Positions 1-8,923 are shown, numbered from the stretch's first letter. The stretch: DNA of 64,000 bases from Treponema sp. (GCA_017616165.1 JAFZYR010000029.1:1-64000); one strand, 5' to 3'. Made by a program: numbers and translations. The notes: a model not told the origin generated them from the sequence alone.

Positions 1-95
1 CCATCGTGCCTTGTGGTAAGAAAAGAAAGCGCCAGAAGATGGCGACACATAAGCGAAAGAAGATGCTTAGAAGAAATCGACATAAGAGCAAGTAG
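1..95 (+). CDS. C-terminal part of a small basic COX24/AURKAIP1-like protein (5' end outside window)
   Basis: The frame starting at base 3 is open from the window edge to the TAG at 93-95. It encodes a very Lys/Arg-rich tail containing KKRKRQKMATHKRKKM and ending RRNRHKSK. Small proteins of this composition with the KMATHKRKK-type core are annotated in spirochaetes and Bacteroidetes as AURKAIP1/COX24-domain proteins, probably ribosome-associated. The gene is 5'-truncated by the window, so its start and full length cannot be given. A strong terminator hairpin follows about 30 bp downstream. The family call rests on composition and short motifs only. Confidence 0.65.
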   Translation, partial: IVPCGKKRKRQKMATHKRKKMLRRNRHKSK

Positions 96-124
96 TTTTT
101 TTGTCGACAGCTTGTGTTTCAGAT

Positions 125-161
125 AAGGGGTTTTGTCTTTGTGGACATCCCCTTTTTTTTT
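125..161 (+). terminator. Rho-independent terminator after the COX24-like gene
   Basis: The stem AAGGGG (125-130) pairs with CCCCTT (149-154) across an 18-nt loop. A run of T follows directly, to position 161. It separates the small basic-protein gene from dxs. Confidence 0.7.
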
Positions 162-165
162 AAAT

Positions 166-224
166 GTCATCCCGAACTTGTTTCGGGATCTCATATAAAG
201 ATTCTGAAACAAGTTCAGAATGAC
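166..224. repeat. Palindromic intergenic repeat, family B (GTCATCCCGAAC type)
   Basis: An inverted repeat in which the left arm GTCATCCCGAACTTGTTTCG faces a related right arm ending in AAGTTCAGAATGAC, separated by a short AT-rich spacer. A half copy of the left arm lies at 60011-60036, in front of atpK. The right arm creates an ATG at 220 in frame with dxs. That ATG is probably not the real start, because the family-like N-terminus begins at 241. Confidence 0.75.
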
Positions 225-240
225 GAATTTTCATAATAAA

Positions 241-2130
241 ATGCTGGAAACTATAAATTCACCGTCAGATATAAAGAATCTTTCTCAATCAGAACTCAAA
301 CAACTTGCAGCAGAAATCCGTCAAAAAATCATAACAACAGTTGGACACAACGGCGGGCATCTTGCCAGTAATCTTGGGGTAGTGGAGCTTACCATTGCAC
401 TTCACAGGGTTTTTGATTCTCCAAACGATGCAATTATTTTTGATGTAAGCCACCAGTGTTATGCTCACAAGCTTTTGACAGGACGTTACCGCGAGTTTGA
501 AACCCTGCGTCAGAAGAATGGACTTAGCGGCTTTACCAATACAGACGAAAGTGACCACGACTTTTTTACAAGCGGACACAGTTCAACTTCTATAAGTGCG
601 GCCCTTGGGCTTTTGACTTCCTGGAATCTTGAAAAAAAAGACGGAAAGGTTATTGCAGTTTTGGGAGACGGAGCGCTCACCGGCGGCATGGCTTTTGAAG
701 GACTTTCCAACGCAGGTCAGATGCGTAAAAACCTGATCGTAATTCTAAACGATAACCAGATGTCCATTGACCATAATACCGGTGCAGTATCACGCTACCT
801 TAGCCGACTTACAATGTCCCGCGGATACCAGTCGTTCCGTTACCGAGTAGATAAGGTTGTAGAACGCATGGTAGAAAAAATGCCGAGCTTTGGTCGTTCG
901 ATAGATAAGTTCATTTTCCGTTTTAAGCGGTCTCTCAAGGGGCTTCTCCTTGCAAATAATCTTTTTACAGATCTTGGCTTTGAATATGTTGGTCCGTTAA
1001 ACGGTCACAATGAAAAAGCTCTGGAAAATGTTTTGCGCAAGGTTCGTAATCTTTCGCGCCCGGTTGTAGTTCATGTTGTTACAAAAAAGGGCAAGGGCTA
1101 TGAACCTGCAGAAACTACGCCTGAAAATTTCCACGGTGTTGGTCCGTTCAATGTAGAAGACGGAACATTTGAAACAGCCGCAGCCTCCGACTCAATGACA
1201 TTTACACAGGCTTTTGGAAACATCATGGTAGACGCCGCATCCAAGGATAATAAAATTACTGCAATTACCGCTGCCATGGCTCAGGGAACAGGCCTTACAG
1301 AATTCAGCAAAAAATACCGCGAACGCTTTTTTGATGTTGGTATTGCCGAAGAACATGCCGTTACCTTTGCGGGTGGTCAGGCAAAAGGCGGACTTGTTCC
1401 TGTTGTCTGCATTTATTCAACCTTTATTCAGCGTGCCGTAGACCAGATGATTCATGACATAACGCTGCAAAAGGCTCACTGCGTTTTTGTTCTGGACAGG
1501 GCGGGTGTAGTTCCTGGAGACGGAGTTACACATCAGGGATTGTTTGATATAGCCCTGTTCCGTCCGGTCCCAGGCATTAAGATTATGAGTCCTGTAAGTG
1601 CTGCAGACTTAAAGGTTTGTTTTGATTATGCGCTTGTAACAGACGGTGCTGTTGTCATAAGAATACCAAAGGCTGTCTGTCCTGCAGAACTCCCGGAATT
1701 TTCACAGAAGGTTCACGAAGGAAAAGGAATCCTGCTTCAGAGCGAAGGAAAAGCACAGCGCAACAAATATCTTATTGTTACAACAGGAAGCATGTACAGC
1801 GAAGTAAGTGCAGCAGTAAAGGACAGCACTGTAAGCAAACTCAAAGCCGACATTTACATCCTGCGTTTTATTAAGCCGTTTAACGAAGAATATTTTATAG
1901 ATCTTGCAAGTCAGTATAAGGGTGTACTTTTTGTAGAAGACGGTGTAGTAACTGGCGGTATTGGAGAGTATCTTTGCGGTGAACTTGCCCGTCACAAATA
2001 TCTGCATACAAAGCTTCTTGCCTTTGAAGATAAATTTTATTCTCATGCAAACCGTGCACAGATTCTGGAAGATGCCGGTATGTCACCGGCAAAAATTGCC
2101 CGTGCTTTAAAGGAGCTTGCAAATGCTTGA
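241..2130 (+). CDS. dxs: 1-deoxy-D-xylulose-5-phosphate synthase
   Basis: Condenses pyruvate and glyceraldehyde-3-phosphate to DXP, the first step of the MEP isoprenoid pathway; ispG of the same pathway lies at 60.7 kb. The 629-residue length is typical. Visible motifs are GHNGGHLASNLG (His about residue 40), the thiamine-diphosphate motif GDGALTGGMAFEG near residue 142 followed by NDNQMSI, the catalytic Glu in EEHAVTFAGG near residue 370, and the transketolase signature DRAGVVPGDGVTHQG. I chose ATG 241 because MLETINSPSDIKNL matches the usual family N-terminus. An in-frame ATG at 220 lies inside a palindromic repeat. No clear Shine-Dalgarno is seen. The 3' end overlaps folP by 8 nt, implying coupling. 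Confidence 0.97.
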   Translation: MLETINSPSDIKNLSQSELKQLAAEIRQKIITTVGHNGGHLASNLGVVELTIALHRVFDSPNDAIIFDVSHQCYAHKLLTGRYREFETLRQKNGLSGFTNTDESDHDFFTSGHSSTSISAALGLLTSWNLEKKDGKVIAVLGDGALTGGMAFEGLSNAGQMRKNLIVILNDNQMSIDHNTGAVSRYLSRLTMSRGYQSFRYRVDKVVERMVEKMPSFGRSIDKFIFRFKRSLKGLLLANNLFTDLGFEYVGPLNGHNEKALENVLRKVRNLSRPVVVHVVTKKGKGYEPAETTPENFHGVGPFNVEDGTFETAAASDSMTFTQAFGNIMVDAASKDNKITAITAAMAQGTGLTEFSKKYRERFFDVGIAEEHAVTFAGGQAKGGLVPVVCIYSTFIQRAVDQMIHDITLQKAHCVFVLDRAGVVPGDGVTHQGLFDIALFRPVPGIKIMSPVSAADLKVCFDYALVTDGAVVIRIPKAVCPAELPEFSQKVHEGKGILLQSEGKAQRNKYLIVTTGSMYSEVSAAVKDSTVSKLKADIYILRFIKPFNEEYFIDLASQYKGVLFVEDGVVTGGIGEYLCGELARHKYLHTKLLAFEDKFYSHANRAQILEDAGMSPAKIARALKELANA

Positions 2131-2902
2131 GATGACCTTTGGCCGTAAACGCATAAGCACCGAACGCCCTGCCTTTGTAATGGGCATTGTAAATGCAACA
2201 CCCGATTCCTTTTACGAAAACAGCCGCGGAGACTTTGACCTTGCCATGAAGCTTGTAGAAGATGGGGCCGATATCATTGACATAGGCGGAGAATCTACAC
2301 GCCCGGGCTTTACTCCCGTAGACGAGCAGGAAGAACTTGACCGCGTAATTCCACTTATTGAAAAGCTTCGTAAAAATACAGATGTTGTAATTTCCATAGA
2401 TACAACAAAGCCTGCTGTAATAACCCAATCCCTTGAAAGCGGCGCAGACATAATAAACAATGTACTTTCTTTTGATAACGACGACTCTACGCTCCAGGAA
2501 ATAGCAGATGCAGATGCAAGTGTAATTCTTATGCATCACGAAGGGCAGGGAATTGACGGAATATGCAGTTATCTTAAAAAAAAGGCAGAGCTTTGTGAGC
2601 GAAAATTCATAGACCATAAAAAAATAATCCTTGACCCCGGCATTGGCTTTGGAAAAAGCTTTGAGCAGAATGTAGAGGCAATTAAATATACCGACCGCCT
2701 GTGCCAGCTTGGATATCCTGTTTTAATGGCCTTGTCGCGTAAATCAAGCATAGGTATGATGACAGGCCGACCTGTAGAACAAAGGCTGAGCGGAACCCTT
2801 GCCGCAGACCTTATTTCCGTTCAAAAGGGAGCAAAAATTATCCGCGTCCACGACGTTTTAGATGCAATTGACACGTTAAATGTAATGAAATTTTTTGAAT
2901 AG
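2123..2902 (+). CDS. folP: dihydropteroate synthase
   Basis: Joins p-aminobenzoate to the pterin pyrophosphate in folate synthesis. The 259-residue protein shows the standard TIM-barrel motifs: MGIVNATPDSFY, GADIIDIGGESTRPG, SIDTTKP, LDPGIGFGK and MALSRKSSIG. The ATG at 2123 has AGGAG at 2111-2115 and overlaps the dxs stop; an upstream in-frame TTG at 2117 is less likely. It sits directly behind dxs, so the two are probably co-transcribed. No other folate genes are adjacent. Confidence 0.96.
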   Translation: MLEMTFGRKRISTERPAFVMGIVNATPDSFYENSRGDFDLAMKLVEDGADIIDIGGESTRPGFTPVDEQEELDRVIPLIEKLRKNTDVVISIDTTKPAVITQSLESGADIINNVLSFDNDDSTLQEIADADASVILMHHEGQGIDGICSYLKKKAELCERKFIDHKKIILDPGIGFGKSFEQNVEAIKYTDRLCQLGYPVLMALSRKSSIGMMTGRPVEQRLSGTLAADLISVQKGAKIIRVHDVLDAIDTLNVMKFFE

Positions 2903-2907
2903 TATGT

Positions 2908-2913
2908 TATAAT
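2908..2913 (+). promoter_or_regulatory. possible -10 box (TATAAT) for cdaA
   Basis: A perfect TATAAT lies 6 bp after the folP stop, in the context TATGTTATAATCTA, and upstream of the palindromic repeat and cdaA. No convincing -35 is seen at the right distance. It resembles the ATGG-TATAAT context found upstream of lepB and flbD, but it is weaker. Confidence 0.35.
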
Positions 2914-2924
2914 CTAATAATGCA

Positions 2925-2986
2925 GATTGCCACGTCGCTAAGCTCCTCGCAATGACGTCATTGCGAGCCCGTAGGGCGAAGCAATC
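2925..2986. repeat. Palindromic repeat, family A (TCATTGCGAG type)
   Basis: Two inverted halves: GATTGCCACGTCGCTAAGC... on the left and the mirrored CATTGCGAG...GCAATC on the right, meeting at CAATGACGTCATTG. The repeat fills almost the whole folP-cdaA gap and ends about 11 bp before the cdaA ATG. Other copies are at 8418-8480, 9712-9740, 52919-53087, 60627-60655, 61754-61785 and 62896-62924. Confidence 0.85.
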
Positions 2987-2997
2987 CACTTTTTAAA

Positions 2998-3813
2998 ATG
3001 GAAATATTCAATAAACTTTTATACATTTACGATTTTATCCGCCCTGTATTAGATATTGCTGTTCTTACGTTCCTTTTGTATAAGGCCTACGACTTTATGA
3101 CAAAATCGAACAGCATTCAGCTTTTAAAATCGGGTATAATTGTTCTTATTGCTTATGGCGTTGCTGAGCTTTTAAAATTAAATACAATCCTTTGGATTTT
3201 ACGAATACTCGCTCCGGGACTTGTTATTGCCTTTGCGGTAATCTTTCAGCCCGAAATCCGCAAGCTTTTCCTTAAAATTGGTCAGAGCAAATGGTTTGCC
3301 TTTGGTTCACGCTCCAAGCACACTTATGTAGATGCAGTTCTTACTGCCGCCGAAATGCTTTCTAAGGAACGCCGCGGTATGCTTGCAGTATTCTTGCGCC
3401 ACACCAAGCTCGATAACTTTATGCAGTCCGGAACAAGACTCAATGCAGACCTTTCTTCGAGCCTGCTTGTTACAATTTTTGGAAAGGATACTCCGCTTCA
3501 TGACGGTGCCTGCTTTATTCAGGGTGGAAAGCTCCTTGCTGCAGGCTGTTTTCTTCCGTTGAGCGAAGATTACAATATCAAAAAGACCTTTGGTACACGC
3601 CATCGTGCAGCCCTTGGACTTTCCGAAGCGTCTGATGCTGTTGTACTTGTTGTTTCCGAAGAAACCGGAGCAATTAGCCTTGCCTACGATTCTAAATTAA
3701 ATTATGACCTTGATATGAACGAACTTACAAAGATTCTTGAAAAGCTTCTTGAATTACCACCAGATGCCAAAAATATAGAGGATACGATCGATGAAAGCAA
3801 ACCAGTTCTTTAA
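2998..3813 (+). CDS. cdaA: diadenylate cyclase CdaA (membrane-bound c-di-AMP synthase)
   Basis: Makes cyclic di-AMP from two ATP at the membrane. The 271-residue protein has about three hydrophobic segments in residues 1-90 and then a DisA_N/DAC domain. The two DAC signatures are LHDGACFIQGGKLLAAGC and GTRHRAALGLSE. It is followed by a 23-nt overlap with the YbbR-domain gene cdaR, the usual CdaA-CdaR pairing. The ATG at 2998 directly follows a palindromic repeat and no Shine-Dalgarno is seen, so translation initiation may be weak or the start unusual. Confidence 0.95.
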   Translation: MEIFNKLLYIYDFIRPVLDIAVLTFLLYKAYDFMTKSNSIQLLKSGIIVLIAYGVAELLKLNTILWILRILAPGLVIAFAVIFQPEIRKLFLKIGQSKWFAFGSRSKHTYVDAVLTAAEMLSKERRGMLAVFLRHTKLDNFMQSGTRLNADLSSSLLVTIFGKDTPLHDGACFIQGGKLLAAGCFLPLSEDYNIKKTFGTRHRAALGLSEASDAVVLVVSEETGAISLAYDSKLNYDLDMNELTKILEKLLELPPDAKNIEDTIDESKPVL

Positions 3814-4771
3814 TAAAATCCTCGATAAATGGCCTGTAAAGGTATGCTGTCTCATTCTTGCAATCAGTATGTATCTGTTTCATCAGGCAAGCCTTACAGA
3901 AAAAAGGTCCTTTGTGCTTCCGCTGCAGCTGGTAGAAGAAGGCGCTGTAATGCATAACGGTGACTATACCTCTAACGTCACGGTAACGGTAAGGGCAAAT
4001 ACAGAACAGATTTCTTCAGTTCATTCAAATCAGATCAGCGCTTATGTAAGCCTCAACGGTATTTCAAAGGGCGGTGAATATAATCTGCCTGTAAAGGTAA
4101 AGGTTTCCGATGAAATAATGGCCTTTGATCCTTTTGAAATTAAGGTAAAGCCTGAGTTTATAAAAATTCAAGTTGAAAACAAGGATATCAAATACGTAAC
4201 TATTGAACCTATGGTTGTAGGCGAGCCGGAATACGGTTATGAAGTAAAGGCAGTTACTGTAAATCCTCCTGTTGCCGAAATTACCGGCCCTCACACAATG
4301 ATAGAAAATACAAAGATGATATATACCGAAAAGGTAGACATCACCGATCTTGCAAAAAAAGAAAGCTTTGATGTAAATTTCCGTCCGCTTAACAAGCTGC
4401 TTACAATTTCGCAAAAGGAGCCTGTAGAGGTTACTGTTTTGATTGAGCCTATGCAGATGGAAAAGATTTTTGAAAACATCGAAGTAAATGTTACAGGACT
4501 TGATCCGCTTTTTGTTATAAGCGAAGAGCTTCCTGGCATTTCTTTTGTGCTTGAAGGAACAGTTCCTGTACTGGAAAATTATACTCCGACAAAGCGTTTT
4601 GTAAATGCAGACCTTTCTAAGCTTACAGAACCGGGAGAATATGAGGTTCCGCTTACTTATTCTGTTCCTTCTTATTTGACCCTTAAGGATGACGCTCCAC
4701 AAAGCATATGGATAAAAATAGAACATAAGGTAAACGAGCCTCTGGAACCACTTGACGAGGTAACAGAATGA
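3791..4771 (+). CDS. cdaR: YbbR-domain protein, probable CdaA regulator CdaR
   Basis: 326 residues: a short cytoplasmic start, one membrane anchor (about residues 15-30, VKVCCLILAISMYLFHQAS), then a long beta-rich extracytoplasmic part with repeated YbbR-like units. In Firmicutes, CdaR binds and modulates CdaA, and the overlap with cdaA supports the same role here. It overlaps acpS by 4 nt (ATGA). The identification rests on position, topology and the repeated YbbR-like units. Confidence 0.85.
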   Translation: MKANQFFNKILDKWPVKVCCLILAISMYLFHQASLTEKRSFVLPLQLVEEGAVMHNGDYTSNVTVTVRANTEQISSVHSNQISAYVSLNGISKGGEYNLPVKVKVSDEIMAFDPFEIKVKPEFIKIQVENKDIKYVTIEPMVVGEPEYGYEVKAVTVNPPVAEITGPHTMIENTKMIYTEKVDITDLAKKESFDVNFRPLNKLLTISQKEPVEVTVLIEPMQMEKIFENIEVNVTGLDPLFVISEELPGISFVLEGTVPVLENYTPTKRFVNADLSKLTEPGEYEVPLTYSVPSYLTLKDDAPQSIWIKIEHKVNEPLEPLDEVTE

Positions 4772-5139
4772 TTTGTGGAGTTGGCATAGACATGACAACG
4801 GTAGAAAGGTTTGATTCCTGGTTACAAAAGCCTGCCATTCTGGACAGATACTTTAATGACCGGGAAAAATGTCCTGACAAAAGCGTTGACTTTCAAAAGC
4901 AGCACTATGCGGCCCGTTTTGCTGCAAAGGAGGCCTTTGGAAAAGCGCTTGGGACAGGAATAACAGGCTTTAACCTTTGCGAGGTTTATGTCTGCAATGA
5001 TTCTGCGGGAAAACCGGAGCTGATTGTAACCGGTTCTGCAGAAAAAAAGCTCAGTGAATTATTCGGCGACTGTAAGCTGTTTGTTTCCTTAAGTCATGAA
5101 AAAAACAATGCGGTTGCAGTTGTGATTATAGAAAAGTAG
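4768..5139 (+). CDS. acpS: holo-[acyl-carrier-protein] synthase
   Basis: Transfers 4'-phosphopantetheine from CoA to the serine of acyl carrier protein. The 123-residue length fits AcpS. The N-terminal ICGVGIDMTTVERF holds the Mg-binding Asp, followed by RFAAKEAFGKALGTG, and the protein ends with VSLSHEKNNAVAVV. It is coupled to cdaR through an ATGA overlap. Confidence 0.95.
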   Translation: MICGVGIDMTTVERFDSWLQKPAILDRYFNDREKCPDKSVDFQKQHYAARFAAKEAFGKALGTGITGFNLCEVYVCNDSAGKPELIVTGSAEKKLSELFGDCKLFVSLSHEKNNAVAVVIIEK

Positions 5140-5150
5140 AGAGGTATAAA

Positions 5151-6041
5151 ATGGCATATTCATCTTCCAAAAGTAAAAGTGCAGCACCAGAGAAAAAAGC
5201 ATCAATCTCTTATTGGTCTAAAGATAAATGTAATTGTCCGGTTTGTAAAAAGGCCTTTGACCGCGAAATTATGCGCAGCGGTAACGGACGTATGAATGCC
5301 GGTAATCTTAGTGATGAGCTTCACCGCGACTACATTCCTTCTGCTAAATACGGAAAGGTATATCCTCTTATTTATGAAGTAGGCTGCTGTCCAAACTGCT
5401 ATGCAGCTTTTTTGTGGAATGATTTTACAACAATCAAAAATCAGGAAACTGCCGACCGCATTTACGATAATTACGAAAAACGAAAAAAAGCAACCGAAGT
5501 AATTTTCCCATATTTTAATTTGAAAAAGGAACGCACGCTTTATGATGGAGCTGCCATGTATTATATGGCTTTGCAGACCTATGATGTTTGTGATACCGAC
5601 ATGCTTCCAACTTTAAAAAAGGCAATTATCAGTCTGCGTCTTGCCTGGCTTTGTAAGGAAATTGATGATGCCTGTGCAGATCACAACTACGATTATGTTT
5701 CGCAGGTATTTTACAGAAAGGCTCTGTTCTTTTACCAGCAGGCTCTTGTAAACGAGCAGGCACGTACCGAAAAATGTTCTACGCTTAATAATTTTGGTCC
5801 CGACATGGATAAAAACTACGGTTGGGATGGTGTTGTATATCTTAGCGGTCTTCTGGAATTTAAATACGGACAGCAGGAGGATATTCAGCTGCGTCTTAAA
5901 AAGCTAAGCGAAGCCAAAACCTCCATTGCACGAATCTTTGGTCTTGGTAAATCTTCAAAGAACAAGCCGGGACCTCTTCTGGAGCATGCCAGAGAGCTTT
6001 ACGATAATCTTTCCAAAGAATTGAAGGATGACGATCTGTAG
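5151..6041 (+). CDS. DUF2225 family zinc-ribbon protein of unknown function
   Basis: 296 residues. Near the N-terminus are two CxxC pairs, CPVCKKAF and CCPNCYAAF, about 60 residues apart, which suggests one zinc site. The rest is helical and TPR-like with many Tyr and Lys residues. Composition and Cys spacing match DUF2225 proteins, which have no established function. GAGAGG precedes the ATG. It lies between acpS and truA on the same strand with gaps of about 10 bp, so it is probably in their transcript. Confidence 0.75.
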   Translation: MAYSSSKSKSAAPEKKASISYWSKDKCNCPVCKKAFDREIMRSGNGRMNAGNLSDELHRDYIPSAKYGKVYPLIYEVGCCPNCYAAFLWNDFTTIKNQETADRIYDNYEKRKKATEVIFPYFNLKKERTLYDGAAMYYMALQTYDVCDTDMLPTLKKAIISLRLAWLCKEIDDACADHNYDYVSQVFYRKALFFYQQALVNEQARTEKCSTLNNFGPDMDKNYGWDGVVYLSGLLEFKYGQQEDIQLRLKKLSEAKTSIARIFGLGKSSKNKPGPLLEHARELYDNLSKELKDDDL

Positions 6042-6048
6042 GATTTAA

Positions 6049-6843
6049 ATGAAAAATATTTTACTTACAGTTTCTTACGACGGAACAGATTTTTGCGGCT
6101 GGCAAAGACAGGATGATAAGGATGGTGGTCAGGCAAGCCGTACTGTTCAGGGAGAAATAGAAGCTGCTTTAGAAAAGCTTTGTAAGCAGAAAATTACTCT
6201 TTATGGATCAGGCAGAACCGACAGTGGTGTTCATGCTTTGGGACAGGCTGCCAATTTTTATTCTCCTATTGATTCCATGCCGGCTACAAATTACATACGC
6301 GCACTCAATTCCTTTTTGCCACAGGATGTGCGCATACTGCAGGCAAAGGAAGTAGACCAGGATTTTAATTCAAGAAAATCTGCAACTAGCCGTACCTATA
6401 GATATTTTATCGGGCTTGGAGAAAGTGTCAGCGCAGATAATGAGCGATTTTGCTGGCATGTTCCAAACTATACTCCAGATTTGCGCCAACTTAATGCCTT
6501 GTGCGAATGCCTGCACGGTGAAATTGACTGTGCCTCCTTTGCCGCAAGCGGAGATGAAAGTGTTTCTACTAACCGCTATATTGACGGTGCACGCTTTTTT
6601 ATGCAAAAGGACAGGTGGGGTACAGACCAGCTTGTTTTTGAAATAGAAGCAAATGCCTTTTTGTGGAAGATGGTGCGCACGCTCACCGGAACAATTGTAA
6701 ACTTAGATAAGGATGGGGCAGGTGATGATGCCCTCAAAAATATTTTAGCTGCCCGTGACCGTACCCAGGCCGGAGTTACCGCACCGCCGACAGGCCTGTT
6801 TTTGTATAAGATCGATTTTGACGGCATACGTCGTCATGTGTAA
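6049..6843 (+). CDS. truA: tRNA pseudouridine(38-40) synthase
   Basis: Converts uridines 38-40 in the tRNA anticodon arm to pseudouridine. The 264-residue length is normal. Motifs are VSYDGTDFCGWQRQ at the N-terminus, the catalytic GSGRTDSGVHALGQ (Asp nucleophile near residue 60), and FLWKMVRTLTGT near the C-terminus. It is the last gene of the plus-strand run. A family C repeat lies between it and the convergent priA. Confidence 0.97.
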   Translation: MKNILLTVSYDGTDFCGWQRQDDKDGGQASRTVQGEIEAALEKLCKQKITLYGSGRTDSGVHALGQAANFYSPIDSMPATNYIRALNSFLPQDVRILQAKEVDQDFNSRKSATSRTYRYFIGLGESVSADNERFCWHVPNYTPDLRQLNALCECLHGEIDCASFAASGDESVSTNRYIDGARFFMQKDRWGTDQLVFEIEANAFLWKMVRTLTGTIVNLDKDGAGDDALKNILAARDRTQAGVTAPPTGLFLYKIDFDGIRRHV

Positions 6844-6847
6844 GACC

Positions 6848-6872
6848 GTGGTCCCTGAGGCTCTCGAAGGGC
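6848..6872. repeat. Short repeat, family C (GTGGTCCCTGAGG type)
   Basis: GTGGTCCCTGAGGCTCTCGA followed by AGGGC, lying between the convergent truA and priA stops and abutting the priA stop. The same unit recurs at 17693-17739 and, expanded, at 9491-9551. Confidence 0.7.
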
Positions 6873-8923
6873 TATAATAATGAAACCGGGTCCACATCAT
6901 ATTCAATGTAAACATTCTGGCTGTGGGTGTAATCCATAAGAAGGCTTCGTGCCATTGCTTGAAGCGGAACTATTGACTTGCCTTTTAGCAGCAGCTGGTA
7001 TCTCCAGGAAGAATTAATCTTTTCCAGTGGACATTCTGCAGGTCCAAGTATTTCTACGCCCTTTGCCTTTTTTTCTTTAAGGATGCGCGCAGCATCATTT
7101 GCAGTATCATAGGCTTCCTTTTTGTTATAGCTTCTGAATACAAGACGCAAAAGCCTGCTGAACGGAGGAAAATCCATAAACTGCCGCTGCTGAATTTCAA
7201 AATCATAAAAATCGGGCACCTTGTTCTGACAGGCATAAAGTACAGGTTCAAGCTCAGGGCTGTAGGTTTGAACGACAACCTTGCCGTTTGCAAAATAGCG
7301 GCCTGCACGACCTGCAACCTGTGTAATAAGAGAAAAGGTTCTTTCTCCTGCACGAAAGTCGGGCATATGTAAGCCTGCGTCTGCAAGAATAACGCCTACA
7401 AGCTCAAGATTTGGAAAGTTAAGGCCCTTGGCAACCATCTGGGTTCCAAGCATTATGTCATATTTGCCCTTGCGGAAGGCATCCAGCGTTGTAAGCAGCT
7501 GTTCCTTGTTTTTAAGGACATCTGTATCTACACGAACGATTCTTGCGCCGGGGAACTTTGCCTTTGTTTCGGCTTCTATGTATTCTGTGCCAAAGCCTGT
7601 TGAACCAATGTCTACAGAGCCGCATTGAGGACAGCTGTCGGGAGTTGTAACGGACCAGCCGCAGTAATGGCATTTAAGACGGTTTTCGGCCTTGTGGTAG
7701 GTTAGCGGAACAGAACAGTTTTTACACACAAGCTCATAGCCGCAGCTGTTGCAGCTAAAGTAATGGGTAAAGCCACGCCTGTTTAAAAATAAGATTGCCT
7801 GATGCTTATTGTTAAGTGCTTCCTTTATTTTTTGTTCCAGAGGAGGCGAGATCGCTCCTTCCATTTTATAATTGCGAAGATTAATCGGCCAGATATGGGG
7901 CATTTCTCCGCCCGAAAGCCGCCTTGAAAGCACATGACGAACAATTGCACCGGATTGCATGCCATACCAGGCTTCTACACTTGGAGTTGCGCTTCCCATA
8001 ACCAGAGGGATTTTAAGATTTGAACAGCGGTGCATTGCAACCTGTCTTGCATGATAGCGCGGATTATTTCCCGATTTATAAGAGCCGTCGTGCTCTTCGT
8101 CTATGATTATAAGTCCTAGCTCCGGAACAGGCGCAAATACTGCAGAACGCGCACCAATAACAACTCGTGCTTCCTTGTGCATTATGCGGTTCCATTCCTT
8201 GAGCCTCTGAGAGGGAGTGAGCCCTGAATGAAGAACTGCAGCTGTTTTACCAAAGCGTCTGGTTACTGCTTCTACAACCTGTCCTGTAAGTCCAATTTCG
8301 GGAACAAGATAGATTACGCCTTTTCCCTGTTCCAGAATACGCTCTGCAAGCGAAAGGAATACCTCTGTCTTACCGCTGCCGGTCGGGCCGTAGATGTAAT
8401 GGTATAAATTTGGAGTTTGGATTGCCACGTCGCTGCGCTCCTCGCAATGACTGTCATTGCGAGCGAAGCGCGGCAATCCAGCTTTTAAAATATCCTCCAC
8501 ACACTTCTTCTGCTCATCCGAAAGCTCGTTTTTAGAGGTTGCTGCAATTTCATCTTCAAAGGCAAAGCCACCGGCACTGGTTTCGCGGCGGCCGCTTGGT
8601 ATCATGGAAAAAACTGCTTCGCCAAGAGTACAAAGGTAATAACGACTAAGCCAGCGTGCAATTTCAATAAGCTCTGAACCAAAAAGCGGCTCTTTATCAA
8701 TTATTCGTTTAATCGGGCGTATTTTGGCAGGATCAAAGCCAAGGTCTGCGGGCAACTCCTGCGATATTCCAATAATAAAGCCTTCTGTTTTTTTATTGCC
8801 AAACATTATTTCTGCACGCTTACCAATCTGGGGAACAAGCTCAGGCTTTTCGTCCTCCGGAGGAGTATATGAGTATGTAAAGCCCTGATTTATTGGAAGG
8901 TTCAGAATAATTTCTAAATACAT
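6872..8923 (-). CDS. priA: primosomal replication-restart helicase PriA
   Basis: 683 residues. DEAH-type helicase that reloads the replisome at stalled forks. Walker A is YGPTGSGKTEVFL near residue 178, followed by the IIDEEHDGSYK box. The zinc-binding block has paired cysteines (CNSCGYELVCKNC, CHYCGWS, CPQCGS). The arrangement is the normal PriA one, except for an in-frame insertion at about residues 148-169. That insertion reads GLPRFARNDSHCEERSDVAI and is a translated family A repeat, placed between the N-terminal DNA-binding part and the helicase core. The start codon overlaps the stop of the upstream glycosylase gene by 1 nt. Confidence 0.96.
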   Translation of the reverse strand: MYLEIILNLPINQGFTYSYTPPEDEKPELVPQIGKRAEIMFGNKKTEGFIIGISQELPADLGFDPAKIRPIKRIIDKEPLFGSELIEIARWLSRYYLCTLGEAVFSMIPSGRRETSAGGFAFEDEIAATSKNELSDEQKKCVEDILKAGLPRFARNDSHCEERSDVAIQTPNLYHYIYGPTGSGKTEVFLSLAERILEQGKGVIYLVPEIGLTGQVVEAVTRRFGKTAAVLHSGLTPSQRLKEWNRIMHKEARVVIGARSAVFAPVPELGLIIIDEEHDGSYKSGNNPRYHARQVAMHRCSNLKIPLVMGSATPSVEAWYGMQSGAIVRHVLSRRLSGGEMPHIWPINLRNYKMEGAISPPLEQKIKEALNNKHQAILFLNRRGFTHYFSCNSCGYELVCKNCSVPLTYHKAENRLKCHYCGWSVTTPDSCPQCGSVDIGSTGFGTEYIEAETKAKFPGARIVRVDTDVLKNKEQLLTTLDAFRKGKYDIMLGTQMVAKGLNFPNLELVGVILADAGLHMPDFRAGERTFSLITQVAGRAGRYFANGKVVVQTYSPELEPVLYACQNKVPDFYDFEIQQRQFMDFPPFSRLLRLVFRSYNKKEAYDTANDAARILKEKKAKGVEILGPAECPLEKINSSWRYQLLLKGKSIVPLQAMARSLLMDYTHSQNVYIEYDVDPVSLL
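8418..8480. repeat. Family A palindromic repeat inside priA
   Basis: TGGATTGCC...GGCAATCCA with the central CAATGACTGTCATTG, 63 bp (21 codons), within the priA reading frame and without a stop on the coding strand. The sequence is nearly identical to the intergenic copies of the same family. Confidence 0.9.
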
